From: Bacteroidota bacterium
GTDB lineage: Bacteria; Bacteroidota; Bacteroidia; Chitinophagales; Chitinophagaceae
DNA length: 38,720 bases
NCBI GenBank assembly: GCA_023415275.1
Contig: JAEZLJ010000026.1
Span: forward strand, 1 to 38,720
Reading direction: 5' to 3'
Under the pieces are notes generated by a model. That model was not told the origin of the DNA, ran no database searches, and worked only from the letters and a program-made list of their open reading frames with translations. The position numbers and the translations under genes are program-made. Shown one piece after another: positions 26,422 to 33,649 of the stretch (positions are counted from its first letter, which is position 1; the number at the start of each line of letters is the position of its first letter).

Positions 26422-27869
26422 AACAAATGAATATTAAATTTCACATAAGCTTTACCAGCATCATTTTATTATGCTGCGCTGGCTCTGTTTGCGCACAAAA
26501 ATCCAAACAGCCATCTCGGCACACCTATCCTGATTCTATTGCGCCTGTAGGTATCATCAAAGGATTGAGTGATGATCAATTGCTGGAAGTGGTGCAAAAG
26601 CAAACCTTCAGGTTTTTCTGGCATGGCGCCCACCCAGTTAGTGGCCTGGCACTGGAAAGAAGCAATACCGTGTTGGCAGAACATTACTGGGATTATATCA
26701 ATGAAGCCTGGGGTGAGCCCAATTTCAGTAAAACACCTTTCGGCCCCGATGCAGCCGCTATCGGAGGCACTGGCTTCGGCATCATGAGTACGGTAGTAGC
26801 CGTAAGCAGGGGTTGGATTGGTCGCGATACTGCGGTAAGACGTTTAATAAAGATCGCAGACTTCCTCATCAAAGCAGATTGTTATCATGGCATCTACCCG
26901 CATTTTATGAATGGAAGAACAGGTAAGACCATTCCTTTTGACAGGCTGGATGATGGCGCAGACATTGTGGAAACTTCTTACCTCTTAATGGGATTTTTGT
27001 GCGCCCGTGAATATTTTAATAACGATGATCCAAGGGAGGTCTATTTGCGCAAACGCATCAACCAGATGTGGGGCGCTGCCAACTGGAACTGGCACACCAA
27101 GGGAGAAAACAAATTGTACTGGCACTGGAGTCCGAATAATGATTTTGACATGAACTTCCCCGTATGGGGATGGAATGAATGCCTGATCACTTATATTATG
27201 GCGGCCTCCTCTCCCAATCATTCTATTTCCAAAGATGTTTATAATGGCACCTGGGTAGGAAGCGGAGGCTTCAAAAATGGCCGCGAGTATTATGCCTATA
27301 AGCTACCCTTGGGTAATTATGACAAAGACAAAGGCGGCCCCCTTTTCTTTGAGCAATACACCTTCCAGGGAATTGACCCTAATGGATTAACTGATTCTCT
27401 TGGCAATGATTATTTCCTGCAGGGAAAGAACCACACCTTGATCAACAGGGCTTACTGCATCGAAAACCCCAAAAAGTATAAAGGATACAGCGAGACTTGC
27501 TGGGGACTGACTGCCGGGGATAGCTATAAAGGTTATGTGGCCCATAGCCCCGAAAATGATTTTGGCGTCATCCAGCCCACAGCCGCTATCTCTTCCATGC
27601 CCTATACCCCAAAGGAAAGCATGCAGGCATTGCGATTTTTCTATTACGAGCTGGGGAATAAGATCTGGAGCAACTATGGCTTTGTTGACGGCTTTAGTAT
27701 CCACCATAACTGGTACGCCAAAAGCCACCTGGCCATTGACCAGGGCCCCATTGTGGTAATGCTTGAGAACTACCGTACAGGATTAGTGTGGAAACTTTTC
27801 ATGCAGATCCCCGATATTCAAAATGGATTAAAGAAACTGGGCTTTAGCAGTAAGTGGATTAAAAAGTAA
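26418..27869 (+). CDS. PF10091 GH144-like beta-glucan hydrolase (paralogue D)
   Basis: The 483-residue protein has a signal peptide (ISFTSIILLCCAGSVCAQ) and a PF10091 domain: FRFFWHGAHPVSGLALERSN, GGTGFGIMS, RLDDGADIVETSY, WGWNECLITY with candidate acid E254, and IDQGPIVVMLENYRTG. Compared with paralogues A and B it has an insertion of roughly 25-30 residues around 86-115 (begins AEHYWDYINEAWGE) between the LERSN motif and the GGTG loop, which could reshape the substrate cleft. The start overlaps the phosphodiesterase stop by 4 nt. ATG 26427 is an alternative start. It is followed after 33 nt by an oxidoreductase gene. Confidence 0.87.
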   Translation: MKQMNIKFHISFTSIILLCCAGSVCAQKSKQPSRHTYPDSIAPVGIIKGLSDDQLLEVVQKQTFRFFWHGAHPVSGLALERSNTVLAEHYWDYINEAWGEPNFSKTPFGPDAAAIGGTGFGIMSTVVAVSRGWIGRDTAVRRLIKIADFLIKADCYHGIYPHFMNGRTGKTIPFDRLDDGADIVETSYLLMGFLCAREYFNNDDPREVYLRKRINQMWGAANWNWHTKGENKLYWHWSPNNDFDMNFPVWGWNECLITYIMAASSPNHSISKDVYNGTWVGSGGFKNGREYYAYKLPLGNYDKDKGGPLFFEQYTFQGIDPNGLTDSLGNDYFLQGKNHTLINRAYCIENPKKYKGYSETCWGLTAGDSYKGYVAHSPENDFGVIQPTAAISSMPYTPKESMQALRFFYYELGNKIWSNYGFVDGFSIHHNWYAKSHLAIDQGPIVVMLENYRTGLVWKLFMQIPDIQNGLKKLGFSSKWIKK

Positions 27870-27902
27870 GCATCACTTTTATACATCATAAAACTATCTC
27901 GT

Positions 27903-29072
27903 ATGAACGATAACATTTCAAGGGAACAGTTTTTAAAAATGACAGCCCTGGCAGGTGCAGGCCTACTTGTATCTTCCCTGGAAAGCTGGGCCGTTGCCAC
28001 TGGTGCAAAAAAGATAAAAGTGGCAGTAATAGGCTGCGGCAGCGTGAGTAACCGTTACCTGCCTCAATTGCAATCATCCTCCCTGATTGAAGTGGTCAGT
28101 CTTTGTGATATCAAATACGACCGTGCGCTTGCCCAGAACAAGCAATATAAAGTGAACGCGGCTACCTACCCTAACATCGACGCCATGCTAAAGGGAGTGC
28201 CTTTTAATATGATGGTGACGCTGACCGACATGCAGGTTCATGGAGCGCTGAATAAGAAAGCCTTGCAGGGGGGAAAGCATGTGTGGAGTGAGAAGCCTAT
28301 GGCCAACACCTATGCCGAGGGCAAGGCATTGCTTGACCTGGCAAAGTCTAAGAAGCTGCGCATATGGGGTGCCCCGGCCGTAGTCAACAGCCCGCAGTTT
28401 GCATTTATGAGCAAGGCCATACAAGCGGGTAAACTGGGGCGGGTGGCAAGCGCTCATGGCCAGTATGGACACACGGGCCCGGGATGGTCGGCTTTCTTCT
28501 ATGAAAAAGGAGGCGGCAGCATGCCTGATCTTGGCGTATACAATATGGCTACCCTTACCGGATTGCTGGGTCCTGCAAAGGCGGTAATGGCCATGACCAG
28601 CATCATTACACCAGAAAGGACTGTGGAAGACAAGGGAAAGATAAAAGTGGAAGCAGAAGACAATGCTCACCTGCTGCTGGAACATGATAAAGGCGTGATC
28701 AGCCACGTGATGTGCGGCTTTAATTTTTTTGACACCCATGGCCATGAAGCTAAAGACCAAAAGCTGCATTCCATACAGATATTTGGGAACAAAGGAAACA
28801 TGCGGCTGATAGGCTATGATTGGGAAACCAATGGCGTGGTTCTGGACAATTCTGAAACAGAACCCGCACAACTGCTGGAAACAGATAAAGGCGGCTATGA
28901 ATGGCAGGAAGGAGCCAGGATAACAGGCGAAAGCCTTGTAACAGGAAAGGAACCCCGGATCAATGTAGAACATGCATTGCATGTGCTGGAGATCATTGAA
29001 GCTGCCAGGAAATCTTCTGATACAGGCATGAAAATAAAATTGAAAAGCAGCTTCCCATGGCCCATGGTTTAA
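27903..29072 (+). CDS. Gfo/Idh/MocA-family NAD(P)-dependent oxidoreductase with a Tat-like N-terminus
   Basis: The 389-residue protein has a Rossmann domain starting KIKVAVIGCGSVSNRYLP (nucleotide-binding loop GCGSVS, 44-49), the family motif EKPMA (130-134) and the C-terminal Gfo/Idh substrate domain (GGGSMPDLGVYNM, VEAEDNAHLLLEHD). Family members oxidise or reduce sugars at C1 or C3, or isomerise them through keto intermediates. The first 35 residues look like a twin-arginine signal (SREQFLK followed by a hydrophobic stretch), but the second Arg of the usual SRRxFLK is Glu. Export is therefore uncertain; the protein could be periplasmic or cytoplasmic. It sits in the glycan run, 57 nt before the PhyH dioxygenase gene. 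Confidence 0.9.
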   Translation: MNDNISREQFLKMTALAGAGLLVSSLESWAVATGAKKIKVAVIGCGSVSNRYLPQLQSSSLIEVVSLCDIKYDRALAQNKQYKVNAATYPNIDAMLKGVPFNMMVTLTDMQVHGALNKKALQGGKHVWSEKPMANTYAEGKALLDLAKSKKLRIWGAPAVVNSPQFAFMSKAIQAGKLGRVASAHGQYGHTGPGWSAFFYEKGGGSMPDLGVYNMATLTGLLGPAKAVMAMTSIITPERTVEDKGKIKVEAEDNAHLLLEHDKGVISHVMCGFNFFDTHGHEAKDQKLHSIQIFGNKGNMRLIGYDWETNGVVLDNSETEPAQLLETDKGGYEWQEGARITGESLVTGKEPRINVEHALHVLEIIEAARKSSDTGMKIKLKSSFPWPMV

Positions 29073-29129
29073 TGCGCAGTTTGATACAGCTAATAAGGTT
29101 TAATTTTATAATCCCTTAAAACACCAGCT

Positions 29130-29954
29130 ATGTCCAGGTTTCAACTCTCCAGCCAGCAGGTCAATGATTACCATCGCGATGGTTATATTATTGTCAAAGA
29201 ATTTCTTGCCGCTGATGAGGCCAGTAAATTGTACAAAATAGCCACAGGCGATGAAACCATGCGCCAGCATGCCTTCGACCTGAATGATCAATCGGGCAAA
29301 AAGACCAGGCTAACGTTATGGTATACCCCAGGCGATGATGCCTTTGGCCTGCTTACCAAAAGCAGAAAAATGGTTGAATCAGTAGACCAGTTATTGGATG
29401 GCAATGCCGCAGTTTGCCATTTTCATTCCAAGCTGATGCAAAAAGAACCCCGTGTTGGGGGTGCCTGGGAATGGCACCAGGATTACGGTTACTGGTATAA
29501 GAATGAATTCCTGTTTCCCGACCAGATGATGTCGGTAATGATAGCCATCACGGAGGCCAACCAGGCCAATGGATGCCTGCAGGTCATTAAGGGCTCGCAT
29601 AAGATGGGCCGCATAGAGCATGGCTTTGCAGGCGAGCAGGTGGGTGCTTCACAGCATTATGTTGACCTGGCACTAAAAACCATGGAGCATGTTTACGTTG
29701 AACTTTCACCGGGAGATGCTTTATTCTTCCATAGCAACCTGCTGCACAGGTCAGAAGCCAATCTTTCGGAAAAACCCAGGTGGTCACTGATCAGCGTGTA
29801 CAACAGGAGCAGCAATATACCCTATAACGAACCCTCACAATCCAGTACGATTCCACTGGAAATAGTTGAAGACGATGCCATGATGCGATCAGCTTCCGAT
29901 TCAATACGCAGTACCAATTTCCTGGAAAAGGAAAAAGACGAGGCATTGAAATAA
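29130..29954 (+). CDS. Phytanoyl-CoA dioxygenase (PhyH)-family Fe(II)/2-oxoglutarate oxygenase
   Basis: The 274-residue protein has no signal peptide, so it is probably cytoplasmic. The PhyH double-stranded beta-helix shows the iron ligands H116 and D118 (EWHQDYGYW) and a distal His, probably H206 (DALFFHSNLLHRSEAN); the neighbouring Arg may bind 2-oxoglutarate. GCLQVIKGSHKMG between them is typical. The substrate cannot be told from sequence; PhyH relatives hydroxylate many small molecules. It lies between the Gfo/Idh gene and DoxX, 17 nt before the latter, which suggests that the three act together on a product of the locus. Confidence 0.88.
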   Translation: MSRFQLSSQQVNDYHRDGYIIVKEFLAADEASKLYKIATGDETMRQHAFDLNDQSGKKTRLTLWYTPGDDAFGLLTKSRKMVESVDQLLDGNAAVCHFHSKLMQKEPRVGGAWEWHQDYGYWYKNEFLFPDQMMSVMIAITEANQANGCLQVIKGSHKMGRIEHGFAGEQVGASQHYVDLALKTMEHVYVELSPGDALFFHSNLLHRSEANLSEKPRWSLISVYNRSSNIPYNEPSQSSTIPLEIVEDDAMMRSASDSIRSTNFLEKEKDEALK

Positions 29955-29971
29955 AATAGAAACAATACAGC

Positions 29972-30388
29972 ATGAACCTACTATCCACATCTCCCCTATG
30001 GCAACAGTATGGCCTTGCTATCATCAGGCTATTCCTGGGAGGCTTTATGATCTACCATGGATGGGAAGTATTCGATGAAAGCAAGATGAATGCTTACCTG
30101 CAGTGGGATCAATTTAAAGATGCTTCTGCTTCCTCCAGGGTTTACTTTGGAAAGGCCTCAGAGTTAACCGGAGGTATGCTGCTTACTATAGGATTATTCA
30201 CAAGATGGGCTGCCTTACTCATTGCAGGCACCATGGTGTATGTGAGCTTTTTTGTAGGAACAGGAAAAATTTGGTACGAAGATCAACATCCCTTTATGTT
30301 TGTATTGCTGGCGCTTGTGTTCTTTTTCACAGGCCCGGGCAAATATAGTGTTGATCATTTTCTCTGGAATAAAAAGACCGCAGCATGA
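29972..30388 (+). CDS. DoxX-family membrane protein
   Basis: The 138-residue protein has about four membrane segments (LAIIRLFLGGFMIYHGWEVF, LTGGMLLTIGLFTRWAALLI, GTMVYVSFFVG, FMFVLLALVFFFTGPGKYSV), the pattern of DoxX/DoxD-like proteins. DoxX relatives include quinone-linked oxidoreductase subunits, but most are uncharacterised. In this setting it could pass electrons from a periplasmic or membrane oxidation to quinones; that is inference. The stop overlaps the esterase start by 4 nt (ATGA). Confidence 0.85.
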   Translation: MNLLSTSPLWQQYGLAIIRLFLGGFMIYHGWEVFDESKMNAYLQWDQFKDASASSRVYFGKASELTGGMLLTIGLFTRWAALLIAGTMVYVSFFVGTGKIWYEDQHPFMFVLLALVFFFTGPGKYSVDHFLWNKKTAA

Positions 30389-31194
30389 AAACAAACCTGG
30401 AAGGAATGCATATAAGATCAAACTACCTGTTATACTTTTTCTTTTTCTTACCTTTTAACTTACTGGCCCAGGATACTTCCTTGTATAAACATCAGTATTA
30501 TATTGAAAAGAAGGATACTATGCCCTACCGGCTATTGCTGCCGGCCGACTATGATCCCTCTGTAAAATATCCTTTGATATTGTTTCTGCATGGTTCAGGA
30601 GAAAGAGGCAAAAACAATGAGTCACAATTGATCCATGGAGGAGAGTTCTTTTTAAGAGATTCTATCAGGAACCATTATAAAGCCATCGTGGTATTTCCTC
30701 AATGCAGCAGGAACAGCTACTGGAGTAATGTCAATATCATTTCAGATACCATTCAAAAAACAAGGTTTTTCAATTTCCAGGAAGATGGTGAGCCCACACA
30801 AGCTATGTCCTTATTACTTGGCTTAACCAAATATCTGTTAAAGAAATACAAGCTGGACGAAAACAGGCTCTATGTGGGAGGACTCTCTATGGGGGGTATG
30901 GGAACCTTTGAACTGGTAAGAAGAAAGCCTAAGCTTTTTGCTGCGGCCTTTGCCATTTGCGGTGGCGCCAATGCTTCAACGGCAGCTGAAATGAAAAATA
31001 CAGCCTGGTGGATATTTCATGGTTTAAAAGATAATGTAGTTGACCCTGTACATAGCAAGATCATGGCGGCAGCTTTGAAAGCTGCAGGTGCAGAGGTAAG
31101 GCTAACTTTGTATCCTGATGCCAATCACAATAGCTGGGATGCAGCATTTGCAGAAAAGGAATTAATGCCCTGGCTGTTCTCTCATCACAAATAA
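30385..31194 (+). CDS. Secreted alpha/beta-hydrolase (esterase or prolyl-oligopeptidase-like)
   Basis: The 269-residue exported enzyme has a signal peptide ending FNLLAQ. The alpha/beta-hydrolase core has an oxyanion segment ILFLHGSGERG, nucleophile S168 in GGLSMGGMG, probable acid D216 (HGLKDNVVDP) and H248 (PDANHNSWD). It resembles the PHB-depolymerase-like/feruloyl-esterase group often found in polysaccharide loci, where such enzymes remove acyl groups from glycans. The actual ester is unknown. ATG 30406 is an alternative start. It lies 5 nt before the GH43-like gene. Confidence 0.85.
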   Translation: MKTNLEGMHIRSNYLLYFFFFLPFNLLAQDTSLYKHQYYIEKKDTMPYRLLLPADYDPSVKYPLILFLHGSGERGKNNESQLIHGGEFFLRDSIRNHYKAIVVFPQCSRNSYWSNVNIISDTIQKTRFFNFQEDGEPTQAMSLLLGLTKYLLKKYKLDENRLYVGGLSMGGMGTFELVRRKPKLFAAAFAICGGANASTAAEMKNTAWWIFHGLKDNVVDPVHSKIMAAALKAAGAEVRLTLYPDANHNSWDAAFAEKELMPWLFSHHK

Positions 31195-31199
31195 GCAAT

Positions 31200-32957
31200 A
31201 TGAAGAAGTTCATACTCTATCAATTACTCTTAATAGTTATCCTTCCCGGAAAAACTGAACTGTTTGGACAATCCGTTCAAAGAACCTATTGCAACCCTAT
31301 CAATATTGATTATGGCTATACGCCAATTCCCAATTTTAGTGAATGGGGAAGGCACAGGGCCACGGCAGACCCGGTGATCGTTAATTACAAAGGAGACTTC
31401 TATTTGTTTTCTACCAACCAATGGGGTTATTGGTGGAGTGAGGATATGCTCAAATGGAATTATGTATCTAAACGATTCTTACGTCCCTGGAATGAAGGAT
31501 ATGATGAATTGTGCGCACCCGCTGTAGGCATTATTGGAGATACCATGGTTGTTTTCGGATCTACCTATACCAGGCAGTTTACCATTTGGATGAGCACTAA
31601 CCCTAAAGCCAATGAATGGAAACCGTTGGTAGATTGCTTTGATATTGGAGGATGGGATCCAGCCTTTTTTACGGATACCGATGGCCGTTTTTACATGTAC
31701 AATGGAAGCAGCAATAAATATCCTTTATATGGCGTGGAATTGAACCGTAAAACCATGCAGCCTATCGGTACAAGAAAGGAAATGTACCTGCTGGAACCCG
31801 ACAGGTATGGCTGGCAACGCTTTGGAGAATACCTTGACAACACCTTCCTGGATCCCTTTATCGAAGGGGCCTGGATGACCAGGCACAATGGAAAGTATTA
31901 TTTACAATATGGAGCGCCCGGAACAGAATTCAGTGGTTATGCTGATGGCGTGGTGGTGGGTCCTGATCCATTAGGCTTTTTTACCCCCCAGTCCGATCCG
32001 CTTTCCTGGAAAGCAGGTGGCTTTGCCCGCGGAGCCGGCCATGGTGCCACCTTTACTGACAACCAAAACAACTATTGGCATATCTCTACTATTTCCGTCT
32101 CTGTGAAGAATAATTTTGAACGCCGGCTGGGTATATGGCCTGCAGGTTTTGACAAGGATGATGTGATGTGGTGCAATACAGCCTTTGGCGATTATCCGCA
32201 TTATGCACCTTACCAAAATAATGTGGAGCATGGTGTCTTTACGGGCTGGATGCTGTTGAATTATAATAAGCCGGTACAGGTGTCATCTACGCTTGGTACC
32301 TATTATGCCAATAATGCTGTAGATGAAAATATCAAAACCTACTGGAGTGCCCAGTCTGCAAATAAAGGAGAATGGATACAAACTGACCTGGGGGCGGTTT
32401 CAACAGTAAATGCCATACAACTGAATTATGCAGACCAGGATGTGGATTCATCTTTTTTAGGCAAATCCTTGAACGTTTACCACCAGTATAAGATCTACCA
32501 GTCGAATGATGGAAAGAAATGGCAGCTATTGGTAGATAAGAGTCAGAACAAAACAGATGTACCTCACGACTATATCGAGCTTTCCAAACCCGTTCAGGCA
32601 AGGTTCCTGAAACTGGAAAACATACACATGCCCACAGGCAAATTTGCCATCAGTGGTTTCAGGGTGTTTGGTAAAGGGACAGGCAATGTACCCGATACAG
32701 TACAAAGCATTGTTGTATTAAGAACTGAAAAGGATAAGCGAAGCGCCTGGATCAAGTGGGGCCCTGTGAACAATGCCTATGCTTACAATATCTATATGGG
32801 AACCGCACCGGATAAATTGTACAATAATATCATGATCTATAATGCCAATGAATACTATTATAAAGGCATGGATCGTACAAAACCTTATTATTTCCAGATA
32901 GAGGCCATCAATGAAAATGGCGTATCACAACGGACACAGGTGATGAAGGTAGAATAA
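31200..32957 (+). CDS. GH43-like glycosidase with F5/8-type C and FnIII modules
   Basis: The 585-residue exported protein has a signal peptide (ILYQLLLIVILPGKTELFGQ) and a five-bladed beta-propeller domain of GH43/clan GH-F type. The acidic triad is visible as D57 (ATADPVI), D153 (GWDPAFF) and E222 (FIEGAW). A galactose-binding-like F5/8 type C domain follows (about 355-495, TYYANNAVDENIKTYWSAQS) and then an FnIII domain (about 500-585). GH43 enzymes are mostly arabinofuranosidases, xylosidases and galactosidases. Neither activity fits a plain glucan, so this may remove a side group or belong to a related unclassified family. It is followed after 19 nt by the SGNH hydrolase gene. Confidence 0.82.
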   Translation: MKKFILYQLLLIVILPGKTELFGQSVQRTYCNPINIDYGYTPIPNFSEWGRHRATADPVIVNYKGDFYLFSTNQWGYWWSEDMLKWNYVSKRFLRPWNEGYDELCAPAVGIIGDTMVVFGSTYTRQFTIWMSTNPKANEWKPLVDCFDIGGWDPAFFTDTDGRFYMYNGSSNKYPLYGVELNRKTMQPIGTRKEMYLLEPDRYGWQRFGEYLDNTFLDPFIEGAWMTRHNGKYYLQYGAPGTEFSGYADGVVVGPDPLGFFTPQSDPLSWKAGGFARGAGHGATFTDNQNNYWHISTISVSVKNNFERRLGIWPAGFDKDDVMWCNTAFGDYPHYAPYQNNVEHGVFTGWMLLNYNKPVQVSSTLGTYYANNAVDENIKTYWSAQSANKGEWIQTDLGAVSTVNAIQLNYADQDVDSSFLGKSLNVYHQYKIYQSNDGKKWQLLVDKSQNKTDVPHDYIELSKPVQARFLKLENIHMPTGKFAISGFRVFGKGTGNVPDTVQSIVVLRTEKDKRSAWIKWGPVNNAYAYNIYMGTAPDKLYNNIMIYNANEYYYKGMDRTKPYYFQIEAINENGVSQRTQVMKVE

Positions 32958-32976
32958 ATTGTAAATAACAGATTGT

Positions 32977-33642
32977 ATGAAAAGAGCAATGAAATTTTTA
33001 ATAGGCTTATTGATCCTGGCCGGATGCAAGGAAGCTGTCGTGGCGCAGGTTCCTTACCAAAATGACATCCAGGCTTTTAAAAAAGCGGATAGCATTAGTG
33101 CTCCACCCAGCAATGCCATAGTATTTGTAGGCAGTTCCTCTTTTACCAAATGGACAGATGTCTCGGAATATTTTCCTGGGTATACTATTATTAACAGGGG
33201 CTTTGGTGGTTCTACCCTTCCCGATGTCATCCGGTTTGCACCAGAGACCATTTTGAAATACCATCCAAAGCAAGTGCTTATTTATTGCGGTGACAATGAC
33301 CTGGCCTCTTCTGATGCAGTGACACCACTAATGGTCCTGAACAGGTTTAAAACCCTTTTTAATATTATACGCAAACAGGAGCCGAAGGCCAATATTGCCT
33401 ATGTATCAATCAAACCCAGTCCAAGCAGGGCACATTTGATGCCCAAAATGGAAAGCACCAATGCCATGATCAAAGCTTACCTGGACAAGCAAAAGAATAG
33501 CGCCTTTATCAATATATACGATGCCATGTTGGGGCCGGATCATAAACCCAGGGCAGATATCTTTATTGAGGATAACTTGCACATGAATGAAAAAGGTTAT
33601 GCTATATGGCAGGAAATCATTAAACCATATCTATTAAAATAA
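32977..33642 (+). CDS. SGNH/GDSL-family hydrolase lipoprotein
   Basis: The 221-residue lipoprotein has signal MKFLIGLLILAGC with lipobox LAGC. SGNH blocks are present: Ser block FVGSSSFTKW (nucleophile probably S54), Gly block NRGFGGST, Asn block YCGDNDLASSD (N107) and the final D-x-x-H pair D199/H202 in EDNLHMNEKGY. These enzymes are usually acetyl or acyl esterases acting on carbohydrates. Placed 7 nt before GH3 and close to the alpha/beta-hydrolase, it suggests that the target glycan carries ester groups. ATG 32989 would give a signal of more usual length. Confidence 0.87.
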   Translation: MKRAMKFLIGLLILAGCKEAVVAQVPYQNDIQAFKKADSISAPPSNAIVFVGSSSFTKWTDVSEYFPGYTIINRGFGGSTLPDVIRFAPETILKYHPKQVLIYCGDNDLASSDAVTPLMVLNRFKTLFNIIRKQEPKANIAYVSIKPSPSRAHLMPKMESTNAMIKAYLDKQKNSAFINIYDAMLGPDHKPRADIFIEDNLHMNEKGYAIWQEIIKPYLLK

Positions 33643-33649
33643 TACGGCA

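Noticed and set aside
28188..28982. 264-codon open frame antisense to the Gfo/Idh gene
   Set aside because: It lies wholly inside a clearly coding gene on the other strand, has no family motif and is rich in His, Cys and Phe as expected from reverse reading of this codon usage.
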